Below, piece by piece: positions 16,952 to 25,304 of a stretch of 64,000 bases of DNA (its first letter is position 1; each line of letters opens with the position of its first letter). The DNA comes from Methylobacterium sp. Leaf465 (GTDB lineage: Bacteria > Pseudomonadota > Alphaproteobacteria > Rhizobiales > Beijerinckiaceae), in contig NZ_LMRA01000003.1 in assembly GCF_001424705.1 (NCBI RefSeq), forward strand, positions 90,241-154,240. Reading direction: 5' to 3'. Made by a program: the position numbers and the translations under genes. The notes beneath the pieces are model-generated. The model did not search any database. It saw nothing but the letters and a program-made list of their open reading frames with translations, and was not told where the DNA came from.

Positions 16952-18199
16952 ATGTCGTCCGCACAGGACCTGAGCGCTCCGTTTCGAACGTCCGTCGTCG
17001 GCGCCCCGCCCTGCCCGGGGGCGCGGCGGACGCTGGCGGCCGTCGGCCTCAACCACGCCCTGCACGACGGCTACACGGACCTGATCTACGTGCTCCTGCC
17101 GGTCTGGCAGGCGGAGTTCGCCCTCGGCTACGCCGCCCTCGCCCTGCTGCGCAGCCTGTACAACGGTGCCCTCGCCGCCCTGCAGATGCCGTCGGCCCAG
17201 CTTGCGGCCCGGTTCGGCGCGCGGCGGGTGCTGGTGCTCGGGACCCTGCTGAGCGCCGGCGGCTATGCCCTGGCCGGCCTCTCGGGGAGCCTGGCCGGCC
17301 TCTGCCTGGCCCTGACCCTCGGGGGCATCGGCAGCAGCACCCAGCATCCCCTGGCCTCCGCGGTGATCGCCCGCGCCTACGGCCGCTCGGCCCGCGGCCC
17401 GCTCGGCACCTACAACTTCACGGGCGACCTCGGAAAGGCCAGCGTGCCGCCCCTGCTCGGCCTGCTGCTGTCGCTGATGGACTGGCGCTCGGCGCTCTGG
17501 CTCATCGCCGCCCTGGGCCTCGCGGTGGCGCTCGGCCTCCTGCGCCTGCTGCCGCGTGATCCCGCGTCACGGGACGGGGGGGCGGCCGGATCGCCGCGGG
17601 CCGCTGCGCCCGGCGGGACCGGAGGCGCCGGCTTCGGGCTGCTCGTGGCCATCGGCACCCTCGACAACGCCGCGCGTCCGGCCTTCCTCCTCTACCTCCC
17701 CTTCCTGCTTCAGGAGAAGGGCGCCGGCCTGACCCTGGTGGGCTTCGCCCTCTCGGCGGTGTTCATCGGAGGCGCCCTCGGCAAGGCCGTCTGCGGGCGG
17801 TTCGGCGAGCGCTTCGGCGTGACCCGGACCGTCATCCTGACCGAGACGGGCACGGCGCTGGCGATCCTGGCCGTGACCGTGCTCCCGCTCTGGCCGGTCC
17901 TGGCACTCCTGCCGGTCCTCGGCATCATGCTGAACGGGACCTCTTCCGTGCTCTACGGCACGGTGCCGGAGCTGGCGCCGGGGGGGCAGGTCGAGAGGGC
18001 CTTCGCGGTCTTCTACACCTGGACCCTGGGCGGCAGCGCCCTGGCGGCCCCCCTGCTCTACGGGCCGCTGGGCGATGCGGCCGGGCCCCGCGTCGCGATG
18101 CTCGCCGCCGCCGCGACGGCGCTGGCCGTCGTACCGCTCATGGTCGTCCTGTCGCCCCGCCTCGCCGCCGGCGCCTCCCCGGCCGCGGAGCCGCGCTGA
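16952..18199 (+). CDS. MFS transporter, fosmidomycin-resistance (Fsr)-like
   Basis: 415 residues from ATG 16952, with CCAGGA upstream. Twelve hydrophobic segments are apparent. The opening AVGLNHALHDGYTDLIYVLLPVWQ (H-x3-H/D near TM1) and FGARRVLVLGTLLSAGGYALAGL are typical of Fsr-like MFS exporters. GIGSSTQHPLASAVIARAYG and GTYNFTGDLGKASVPPLLG are further family features. It probably exports a small toxic or metabolic compound; the substrate is unknown. The lysR gene immediately upstream on the other strand is the likely regulator. Confidence 0.85.
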   Translation: MSSAQDLSAPFRTSVVGAPPCPGARRTLAAVGLNHALHDGYTDLIYVLLPVWQAEFALGYAALALLRSLYNGALAALQMPSAQLAARFGARRVLVLGTLLSAGGYALAGLSGSLAGLCLALTLGGIGSSTQHPLASAVIARAYGRSARGPLGTYNFTGDLGKASVPPLLGLLLSLMDWRSALWLIAALGLAVALGLLRLLPRDPASRDGGAAGSPRAAAPGGTGGAGFGLLVAIGTLDNAARPAFLLYLPFLLQEKGAGLTLVGFALSAVFIGGALGKAVCGRFGERFGVTRTVILTETGTALAILAVTVLPLWPVLALLPVLGIMLNGTSSVLYGTVPELAPGGQVERAFAVFYTWTLGGSALAAPLLYGPLGDAAGPRVAMLAAAATALAVVPLMVVLSPRLAAGASPAAEPR

Positions 18200-18246
18200 C
18201 GGGCGGGCGCGGTCCCGCCTTGTCCGGTCCGGGGGCTCGAGACCGC

Positions 18247-18753
18247 TCAGGGCGCCGGGGGCGCCTGGATCGTCCAGGGTTGGTCGAACACGTATTCCTC
18301 CAGGTTCGTGCCCAGCCCGCCGCGGTCGACCACGAGAAAGTCCTGGGGGGCGCCGACGGGGGTGAGCACCCCGTGCCACGTCCCGATGGCGTAGCAGACG
18401 CCCTGCCCCGGCGCCGTGACGAAGGCCCGCGGCCGGCCGGGGCGGCCGCCCTCGTCGGGGCAGACCACCACGAGGAACGGCGCCCCATTCAGGGGCAGGA
18501 AGGCCTGTGCGCCCAGCGGATGGCGCTCCACGAGGCTGACGGCGAGGGGCAGGCCGTAGGGGTCGGCCTCGACGTAGCCGATCACCACGTGCCCGTCCGC
18601 GCCCGCCACATGCACCTGTGCGAGGTCGTGGAAGCGGCGGGCCTTGCCGGCATTCATCGGACGCGGCGCGACGGCGTCCTTGTCGATGACCGTGCCGAAC
18701 GGGGCGAAGGCCTCCGCCGTCAGCGGCGCGGCGACGATGCGACGGTCGCTCAT
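18247..18753 (-). CDS. allA: Ureidoglycolate lyase
   Basis: 168 residues, the family length. Motifs are PLTAEAFAPFGTVID, MNAGKARRFHDLA, SLVERHPLGAQAFLPL and VCYAIGTWHGVLTPVG, followed by FLVVDRGG. These are conserved in AllA, the cupin-like enzyme that splits ureidoglycolate into glyoxylate and urea in allantoin degradation. The start codon overlaps the stop of an internally deleted allE upstream (ATGA), so the two were one operon. Urea released could feed nitrogen metabolism. Confidence 0.93.
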   Translation of the reverse strand: MSDRRIVAAPLTAEAFAPFGTVIDKDAVAPRPMNAGKARRFHDLAQVHVAGADGHVVIGYVEADPYGLPLAVSLVERHPLGAQAFLPLNGAPFLVVVCPDEGGRPGRPRAFVTAPGQGVCYAIGTWHGVLTPVGAPQDFLVVDRGGLGTNLEEYVFDQPWTIQAPPAP

Positions 18754-18975
18754 GGGTTTCCCCGGAGGGGTGCGAGGGATGGATGCCGGTCGACGTCCTT
18801 GTGGAGGCGGGACTGGGCGAAGGTCTCGGAGAAGCCCGAGAGGGGGCGGGCCAGCATCCAGGCCTGGGTGTGCTCCCAGAAGGGCAGGACGGAGGTGACG
18901 ATGTCGCTCATCACGCCCCGGGGGATGACGGCGTAGGCCTCGGTGAATTGTCGGGCGAGGCGGTCATCCAGAGGG
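18750..18975 (-). pseudogene. allE: Internally deleted (S)-ureidoglycine aminohydrolase
   Basis: The frame ending at 18750 carries FTEAYAVIPRGVMSDIVTSV, then LPFWEHTQAWMLARPLSGFSETFAQ (about 18970-18813). This is the N-terminal signature of AllE-type cupins that act on ureidoglycine. After that Gln the sequence jumps to RLHKDVDRHPSLAPLRGNP, which resembles the usual C-terminal YKDVNR tail. The two cupin domains in between, about 200 residues, are missing. The remnant stays in frame and still ends in an ATGA overlap with allA. Identification of the N-terminal part is firm; that of the C-terminal tail is likely. Confidence 0.65.
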
Positions 18976-19554
18976 CTCCGTGCCGGGCAGGTGTGACGAA
19001 CTTCGCCGGAGCGCGTCAAGACGCCGGGACGCGGACCACGGGCCGTGGCGGTTCGACGGTCCCGTTTCCCAGGGGATGGGAAGCCCTGCCGAGCGCGCCG
19101 CGACGGCGTCGGGCCGGGAGCCCCCTGGCGTCCGGTCACCGGACCGCTGCAGCAAGACGTTGCGGCACGACTTGCCTATTAGTCCATCAGTTTGCCTATT
19201 GCCCCAGCAATTCAAATTTTAATATTGCTTAAACTGCCAATAGGATGTCGATATTCGGGTCCAAGAAATAACTCAGCTGATTTGTTCATTGTCTCGTCGT
19301 CCGGCCTTGCGCCGCGAAACGCCGAGAAGGGTCCAGATAGAAAAATCGATGCATCCGGCGAGAGGGCAGCCAAAGGCTCACCCCTTCGTCTCCGGTGTTG
19401 CTGGGCTTCTGAGCTTGGCGGGGGGCTCTGTGCATGCCCCTTCCTCTCAATGCCCGAACATACGGTCCCGCGTTCAAGGCCGTGTGGATCGCTTGAAAAG
19501 TCTGTGTCGGAACACGGCGCCGGTCCTTCGGTGCCGGAGCGGGGAGCGGTACCC
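18976..19554. promoter_or_regulatory. Intergenic region with repeated TTGCCTATT motif
   Basis: About 580 bases upstream of the cysteine-hydrolase gene. TTGCCTATT occurs at 19172-19180 and again at 19192-19200, exactly 20 bases (two helical turns) apart. An inverted half, CAATAGG, lies at 19238-19244, flanking the AT-rich stretch 19200-19235. This looks like an operator array over a promoter. The remaining 19260-19540 contains no protein-like frame. GGGGAG at 19541-19546 is the RBS for the next gene. Confidence 0.5.
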
Positions 19555-20235
19555 ATGCGAAGCTACGTCGACGGCGAAATGCGGGATCTCGGAGCGGCCT
19601 TCGCTCCGTATTTCGATCCGAAATCCACGGCGATCGTGTCGATCGACCTGCACCGCGGCCATCTCGACGACGATCCCGCCTGCCCCTGTCCGGCACCGCG
19701 CGCCCGCGCCATCGTGCCGGCGGTCGATGCGTTTCACGACTCCGCGCGGGCGGCCGGCATCCGGATCATCCACGTCCGGAGCAAGCTGCGTCGGGGCGGA
19801 GTCGACGACGTCAACGGCCTCAAGGCGGCCTGGCGCCTCGTCTTCCCCCTGCATGTGGGCGAAATCCCGAACGCCGACGAGCATGCGATCGAGGGGACGC
19901 GCTGGAACGCGTTCGTCACCCAGGTGACGGACGACGACCTGATCGTCGAAACCAAGAAGAGGCTCTCGGCCTTCTACCCGACAGACCTCGATTTTCTTCT
20001 GCGGAACCTCGGCATCCGCACGGTTGTCTTCGACGGCTGCCTGACCGACTGCTGCGTTCTCAACTCCGCCTTCGATGCGTCGAACCTCGGCTACCACGTC
20101 GTGGTGGCCGCCGACCTCGTGGCCGGCACCAGTGCGGCGCTGGAGGACGCGGCCTTGCGCATCGTCGCGACGCATCTCGGCCTCGTCACGGAGGCCGCCG
20201 AGATCCTGGCGGCCTGGCGCGTCCGGGCGGCGTGA
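19555..20235 (+). CDS. Isochorismatase-family cysteine hydrolase
   Basis: 226 residues; ATG 19555 is preceded by GGGGAG. The catalytic triad of the family is present: Asp31 in AIVSIDLHRGHLDDD, Lys135 in VETKKRLSAFYPTDLD, and Cys168 in FDGCLTDCCVLNSAFDA. Members hydrolyse amides or ureas such as carbamoylsarcosine, ureidoacrylate, biuret and nicotinamide; the substrate here is not determinable. It lies in the same direction as, and 87 bases before, an Fe(II) oxygenase and a BMP-type importer. This suggests deamidation of an imported N-heterocycle or ureide breakdown product. Confidence 0.85.
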   Translation: MRSYVDGEMRDLGAAFAPYFDPKSTAIVSIDLHRGHLDDDPACPCPAPRARAIVPAVDAFHDSARAAGIRIIHVRSKLRRGGVDDVNGLKAAWRLVFPLHVGEIPNADEHAIEGTRWNAFVTQVTDDDLIVETKKRLSAFYPTDLDFLLRNLGIRTVVFDGCLTDCCVLNSAFDASNLGYHVVVAADLVAGTSAALEDAALRIVATHLGLVTEAAEILAAWRVRAA

Positions 20236-20321
20236 GGACGCGGCCGGTGACGCCGGGGCCCGGCTTGGCACGGTCGTTGCCATGGCATGTCGGACCAGGT
20301 GGTCAAACTTTGGATGCCGCC

Positions 20322-21335
20322 ATGCCTCTGCTTCAGGTTCCCGTCATCGATCTCAGCCCCTACCGCTCGGGTACGCCGGAGGGCAAAGCCGCCGTCGCCG
20401 CCCAGGTCGACCAGGCTTGCCGCGACATCGGCTTCCTCGTCGTCTCCGGCCACGGCATTTCGGAAGCGCTGATCGCGCGCACCCACGCGGTGTCGCGCCA
20501 GTTCTTCGACCGGCCGCATGCGGAGAAGCTCGCTGTCGACCGGCCCGCCCCGGATCAGGTCCGGGGTTACAGCGCCGTGGGCGGGGAAGGCCTGTCCTTC
20601 AGCCTGGACGAGCCGACACCGCCGGACATCAAGGAGTCGCTGTCCATCGGCCCCGTCGACGTGCCGGCGGGCGACCCCTACTACACCAGCGAAGCGGCCG
20701 GTCCGCATTTCGCGCCGAACGTCTGGCCCGCCGAGCCTGCCGATCTGAAGGAGGTCTGGAGCGCGTATTTCCGCGCCGTCGACACGCTCGCCCGTGACCT
20801 GATGCGCATCTTCGCGCTGGGACTGAAGCTCGACGAGACCCACTTCGACCCGACCATCGACAAGAACATCTCGATGATGCGCGCGCTGCGCTACCCGGCT
20901 CAGACCAGCGCGCCGCTGCCCGGTCAGCTCCGCGCCGGTGCCCATTCCGACTATGGCAGCATGACGATCCTGCGCAAGGAACTCGGTGACAAGAGCCTGC
21001 AGGTCAAGAACAAGCTCGGCGCGTGGGTCGACGTGCCGGTCATTCCCGGCACCTTCATCGTCAACATCGGCGACCTGATGCAGCAATGGACCAACGATAC
21101 CTGGTCCTCGACGGTGCACCGGGTGGTCAATCCCGCGTTCGGATCGGAGGACAACGTCGACCGCCTGTCGATCGTGTTCTTCCACCAGCCGAATTACGAC
21201 GCCGACGTCGCCTGCCTGCCCACCTGCCAGGACGCCGAGCATCCGGCGAAGTATGCCCCGGTGTCCTCCGGGGATCACCTGCGCGCGAAGTTCGTCAAGC
21301 AGACGACCTTCGGCAAGGTCGACAAGGCGGCCTGA
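20322..21335 (+). CDS. 2-oxoglutarate/Fe(II)-type oxygenase, isopenicillin-N-synthase family
   Basis: 337 residues from ATG 20322. The N-terminal DIOX_N segment VPVIDLSPYR ... ACRDIGFLVVSGHGI is followed by the double-stranded beta-helix. Its metal ligands are His208 and Asp210 (AHSDYGSMTIL) and His266 (STVHRVVNP), and the cosubstrate-binding RxS is Arg281-Ser283 (DRLSIVFFHQP). The enzyme should hydroxylate or desaturate a small molecule. Bacterial homologues are often placed near nucleoside or purine transporters, consistent with the BMP importer downstream. The substrate is unknown; thymine-7-hydroxylase-like activity is one possibility. Confidence 0.85.
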   Translation: MPLLQVPVIDLSPYRSGTPEGKAAVAAQVDQACRDIGFLVVSGHGISEALIARTHAVSRQFFDRPHAEKLAVDRPAPDQVRGYSAVGGEGLSFSLDEPTPPDIKESLSIGPVDVPAGDPYYTSEAAGPHFAPNVWPAEPADLKEVWSAYFRAVDTLARDLMRIFALGLKLDETHFDPTIDKNISMMRALRYPAQTSAPLPGQLRAGAHSDYGSMTILRKELGDKSLQVKNKLGAWVDVPVIPGTFIVNIGDLMQQWTNDTWSSTVHRVVNPAFGSEDNVDRLSIVFFHQPNYDADVACLPTCQDAEHPAKYAPVSSGDHLRAKFVKQTTFGKVDKAA

Positions 21336-21509
21336 CGTGCTGCCCGACCGCGACGGGGACCACCCCGTCCCGCGCGACCCCGAAGGCGACGCCTTCCGGA
21401 TCGACACCGTGCCGTGACCACACCCGCGCGCGCCACGCAGACGGCGGCGCGCGCAAGACCTTCCCTGTGCCCGCCGATTGCGGCCGCTCATCCCGGAGAA
21501 CTCGACGCC

Positions 21510-22595
21510 ATGATCCGACCGTTCCTGAAATCGCTGCTGGCCGTAGGCCTCGCGGCCCTCCCCACCCTGCCGGCCGTGGCCGCGCCCTTCAAGCTGAAGG
21601 ACGAACCCAAGGTCGCCATGGTGATCTTCGGGCAGAAGAACGACGGCGGCTGGTCGCAGGCCGCCGATGAGGCCCGCGTGAAGATGGAAGCGGCGCTGGA
21701 CATGAAGATCCCGGCGGTGGACGGGGTGAAGGAGAACGCCACGGCGATCCGGCCCGTGGTCGAGCTCTTCATCAAGCGCGGCTACAACATCATCATCGGC
21801 ACCGCCTTCGGCTATTCCGACACCTTCAAGGAACTGTCCGAGAAGTATCCCGACGTCGCCTTCCTCAACCTGTCGGGCACCACCAACGGGCCGAACCTCG
21901 AATCGGTCTACGGGCGCACCTACGAGAGCCAGTATCTCTGCGGCATGGCCGCGGGCGCCGTGTCCAAGACCGGCAAGCTCGGGTTCGTGGCGGCCAATCC
22001 CTTCGGCGTCGTGAACTGGACGATCAACGCCTACGAGCTCGGCGCCCGGAAGATGAACCCCAACGCCACGCTCAACGTGGTCTATACCGGCATCTGGAAC
22101 GATCCGGTGAAGGAGCGCGCCGCGGCCGAGGCCCTGGTCGATCAGGGCGCCGACGTGCTCGGCCAGCACGTGGACACGCCCGCGACCCAGATCGTCGCGC
22201 AGGAGCGCGGGATCTACGGCACCGGCCACCACCGCGACATGCGGGAATTCGCCCCCAAGGCGACGGTCTGCTCCTCGGTCTGGACCTGGGACAAGGCCCT
22301 GGTGCCCGAGATTCGGAAAATCATGGCCGGCACCTGGGTGCCGGCGCCCAACGGGGCCTTCATGAGCATGGCCAAGGGGGGCACCGACATCGCCTGCTGC
22401 GGCGCGGCCGTGCCTCCGGCGGCGGTCAAGGAGATCCTGGCCGAGCGCAAGGCGATCATCGAGGGCAAGCAGATCTATGCCGGCCCCCTCGACGATCGCG
22501 ACGGCAAGCTGCGGGTGCCGGCTGGACAGGTCCTGAGCGATGCCGACCTCTGGAAGATGGACTGGTTCGTTAAGGGCGTGACCACCCAGAAATGA
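21510..22595 (+). CDS. BMP-family ABC transporter substrate-binding protein
   Basis: 361 residues from ATG 21510 with a signal peptide (LLAVGLAALPTLPAVAAP). The BMP/PnrA fold is clear from PKVAMVIFGQKNDGGWSQAADEAR, IIIGTAFGYSDTFKELSEKYPDVAFLNLSG and GRTYESQYLCGMAAGAVSKTGKLGFVAANPF. BMP proteins bind purine nucleosides or related bases in the periplasm. The next gene overlaps the stop (ATGA), beginning an ATPase-permease-permease set. With the oxygenase and hydrolase upstream and allA nearby, purine or ureide uptake is likely. Confidence 0.93.
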   Translation: MIRPFLKSLLAVGLAALPTLPAVAAPFKLKDEPKVAMVIFGQKNDGGWSQAADEARVKMEAALDMKIPAVDGVKENATAIRPVVELFIKRGYNIIIGTAFGYSDTFKELSEKYPDVAFLNLSGTTNGPNLESVYGRTYESQYLCGMAAGAVSKTGKLGFVAANPFGVVNWTINAYELGARKMNPNATLNVVYTGIWNDPVKERAAAEALVDQGADVLGQHVDTPATQIVAQERGIYGTGHHRDMREFAPKATVCSSVWTWDKALVPEIRKIMAGTWVPAPNGAFMSMAKGGTDIACCGAAVPPAAVKEILAERKAIIEGKQIYAGPLDDRDGKLRVPAGQVLSDADLWKMDWFVKGVTTQK

Positions 22596-24172
22596 CCGCG
22601 CTTCGGCCGGGTCTCGCACCCGGCCGCCCGTCCGCGACCGGCGGACCGATCAACCCCATGGACGGTGCAGCGATGGGCATGGCCCTCGAACTCCTCGGCG
22701 TCTCGAAGACCTTCGACGGTTTCCAGGCGCTCGCCAAGGCCGACTTCGCGGTGGAATCCGGCGAGGTTCACGCCCTGCTGGGCGAGAACGGCGCCGGCAA
22801 ATCCACCCTGATGAACGTGGCGGCGGGGCTCTACCGGCCCGACCAGGGCCGCATCCGCGTGCGGGGCCGCGAGGTCGCGTTGACCGGCCCCGTTGAGGCC
22901 CGGCGGCTCGGGATTGGCATGGTCCACCAGCACTACAAGCTCGTCAAAGCCTTCACCGCCGTGGAGAACATCCTGCTGGCGCAGGGGGCCGCCCGCTACG
23001 GTGCCGGTCTCGCCGAGGTCGAGGCGGCGATCCGCGCGCAGAGCGAGGCGGTGGGCTTCGCCGTCGATCTCCGGCGGCCGGTCGGCAGCCTGTCGGTGGC
23101 CGAGCAGCAGCGCGTGGAGATCCTGAAGGTGCTGGTGGCCGGCGCCGGCATCCTCATCCTCGACGAGCCCACCGCCGTGCTCACCGACCGCGAGGCGGAG
23201 GCGCTGCTCACGACCATGCGGGCCCTGGCGCGCAAGGGCGCGGCCGTCGTCCTCGTCACCCACAAGCTCGGCGAGGTGCAGCGCCATGCCGACCGCGTCA
23301 CCGTGATGCGCGGCGGCGGCATCGTGGCGAGTGCCGATCCGGCGAGCCTCTCGGCGGCCGAGCTCACCACCCTGGTGGTCGGCGCCACGGCGAACCCGGT
23401 GCACTGCCCCGCCACCCGGATCGAAGGCCCGGTGCTCGCGGTCGAGGGTCTCGCGGGCACCCGGTCCGACGGGCTGCAGACCCTGTACGGCCTGAACCTC
23501 ACGATCCGCGCGGGGGAGATCTACGGCCTCGCCGGCATCGGCGGGAACGGTCAGACCGAGCTCGCCGAGATCCTCATGGGGGTCCGGCGCGCCGGGACCG
23601 GGCGCATCGCGCTCGCGGGCGACGACGTCACCGGCGCCGGTCCCAAGCTGCGCCGGGCGCGGGGACTGGCCGCGATCCCGGCGGACCGGCAGGTCTACGG
23701 TTTGGCCGGCGACCTCTCGGTCGCCGAGAACTATGCGGTGGGCGGCCTGGCCTCCGGGCGCTTCGGCGGCTGGCTGCGGGTCGATCGCGCCGCGATCCGG
23801 GCCGCGACCGAGGCCGCCATCGCGGCCTTCGACATCCGGGGCGCCCGCAGCCCCCGCCAGAAGGCCGGCCTGCTTTCGGGCGGCAATGCGCAGAAGCTCG
23901 TCATCGCCCGCGAATTCGCCGGCCGGCCCCGCGTCGTCCTCGCCCACTCTCCGGCGCGCGGCCTCGACGTGCGGGCGACGGCCGACATCCACCGGCGCCT
24001 GCGCGAGGCCCGCGACGCGGGCGCGGGCGTGCTCCTGATCAGCGAGGATCTCGACGAGGTGATGCTGATGTCGGACCGGATCGGCGTGATAAGCCGGGGC
24101 CGGATCGTTCGCGAGTTCGACGCGCCCGCCGACCGGCAGGCCATCGGCGCCGCCATGGTGCACCATGCCTGA
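22592..24172 (+). CDS. ABC transporter ATPase, tandem domains (nucleoside/BMP type)
   Basis: 526 residues from the overlapping ATG 22592; ATG 22658 or 22673 would remove a poorly conserved leader and give about 500 residues. Domain 1 (about 30-250) has GENGAGKSTL, LSVAEQQRVEILKVL and LILDEPTAVLT. Domain 2 (about 280-510) has the GIGGNGQTEL loop in place of a normal Walker A, LSGGNAQKLVIAREF, and a Walker B region of VVLAHSPARGLDV lacking the catalytic Glu. This asymmetry is usual in importers of ribose, autoinducer-2 and nucleosides. It energises the two permeases that follow. Confidence 0.93.
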   Translation: MTALRPGLAPGRPSATGGPINPMDGAAMGMALELLGVSKTFDGFQALAKADFAVESGEVHALLGENGAGKSTLMNVAAGLYRPDQGRIRVRGREVALTGPVEARRLGIGMVHQHYKLVKAFTAVENILLAQGAARYGAGLAEVEAAIRAQSEAVGFAVDLRRPVGSLSVAEQQRVEILKVLVAGAGILILDEPTAVLTDREAEALLTTMRALARKGAAVVLVTHKLGEVQRHADRVTVMRGGGIVASADPASLSAAELTTLVVGATANPVHCPATRIEGPVLAVEGLAGTRSDGLQTLYGLNLTIRAGEIYGLAGIGGNGQTELAEILMGVRRAGTGRIALAGDDVTGAGPKLRRARGLAAIPADRQVYGLAGDLSVAENYAVGGLASGRFGGWLRVDRAAIRAATEAAIAAFDIRGARSPRQKAGLLSGGNAQKLVIAREFAGRPRVVLAHSPARGLDVRATADIHRRLREARDAGAGVLLISEDLDEVMLMSDRIGVISRGRIVREFDAPADRQAIGAAMVHHA

Positions 24173-25304
24173 GGCTCGTTCCATGCCCCTCCTGTCCACC
24201 GCCCCCCAGCGGCCGGGCCCCAGGCTGCCCGGGCGCGGCCGCATCACGGTCGAGATCCGGCAGCACGTCCCTCGCTGGTATCAGGGCGTGGTCCTGGCCT
24301 GCGGCCTCGTCGTCGGGATGGGGCTCGCGACCGCCATCCTGGTCGCCTCCGGCGTCGGCCTCTCGGATCTCCTCCAGGAATTCGTGATCGTGATGGTGAC
24401 CAGCCGGGGCAGCCTGACGGCGGTGCTGGTCCAGGCGGGCCCCCTCGCCATCGTCGGGCTCGCGGCGGCCGTCGCCTTTCGCGTCCGGTTCTGGAACATC
24501 GGCATCGAGGGGCAGATGATCCTGGGCGCCATCGCGGCCACCGCGATCGCGATCCACGACGTCGGGCCGGCCCCCGTGCGGCTCGGCCTCATGATGCTGG
24601 CGGCGGCCCTGGCCGGGATGGCCTGGGTCCTGATCCCGGCCGTGCTGAAGATCCGCATCGGACTGAACGAGGTCATCTCGACGCTGCTGCTGAACTACGT
24701 CGCGTTCAACGGGCTGCTGCAGCTGCTCTACGGACCCTGGCAGGACCCGGTGAGCAGCTTCCCCAATTCCAAGCAGTACGACCTCGCCGAGCGGCTGGGC
24801 AGTCTCGGCTGGGGGGACCTGACCTGGGCCCTGCCGCTGGCGGGCCTCCTCACCCTCCTGTGCTGGTGGCTCCTGAACGTCAGCCGCTTCGGGTTCCTCT
24901 CCCGGGTGGCCGAAGCCAATCCGCGCCTCGGCGAAGGCCAGGGCCTGCCGATGACGCGGGTGATGCTGGCCGCCGCCCTGCTCTCGGGGGCGCTGGCGGG
25001 CTTGGCCGGCTTCAGCATCTGCGCGGGCGTCGAGTACCGGCTGACCCAGTCGTTCTTCAACGGCTACGGCTTCTCCGGCATCCTCATCGCGTTCCTGGCC
25101 CGCAACAATCCCCTCGCCACCTTCGTGACCGCGGTGCTGGTCGGCGTGCTCTACGTGGCCGGGCAGAGCCTGCAGGTGTTCTACGGCATCCCCAGCGCGA
25201 TGGTGCAGCTCATCCAGGCGGTGATCGTGATCGGCGTCGCCGCCTCCGACTTCTTTTTGCGGCACCGCGTGCGGTGGGTGCCGGGAAGGCGCCCCGATGT
25301 TTGA
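24165..25304 (+). CDS. ABC transporter permease (nucleoside/BMP type) 1
   Basis: 379 residues; the start overlaps the ATPase stop (ATG 24165; ATG 24183 is possible). About ten hydrophobic segments. FRVRFWNIGIEGQMILGAIAAT and LNEVISTLLLNYVA are the BPD_transp_2 motifs seen in YufP-like nucleoside permeases, the latter coupling to the ATPase. Partner of the permease encoded immediately downstream. Confidence 0.92.
   Translation: MPEARSMPLLSTAPQRPGPRLPGRGRITVEIRQHVPRWYQGVVLACGLVVGMGLATAILVASGVGLSDLLQEFVIVMVTSRGSLTAVLVQAGPLAIVGLAAAVAFRVRFWNIGIEGQMILGAIAATAIAIHDVGPAPVRLGLMMLAAALAGMAWVLIPAVLKIRIGLNEVISTLLLNYVAFNGLLQLLYGPWQDPVSSFPNSKQYDLAERLGSLGWGDLTWALPLAGLLTLLCWWLLNVSRFGFLSRVAEANPRLGEGQGLPMTRVMLAAALLSGALAGLAGFSICAGVEYRLTQSFFNGYGFSGILIAFLARNNPLATFVTAVLVGVLYVAGQSLQVFYGIPSAMVQLIQAVIVIGVAASDFFLRHRVRWVPGRRPDV

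Noticed and set aside
20091..22619. 842-codon open frame antisense to the oxygenase and BMP genes
   Set aside because: Shadow frame caused by high third-position GC; no recognisable motif, and the plus-strand genes have clear families.
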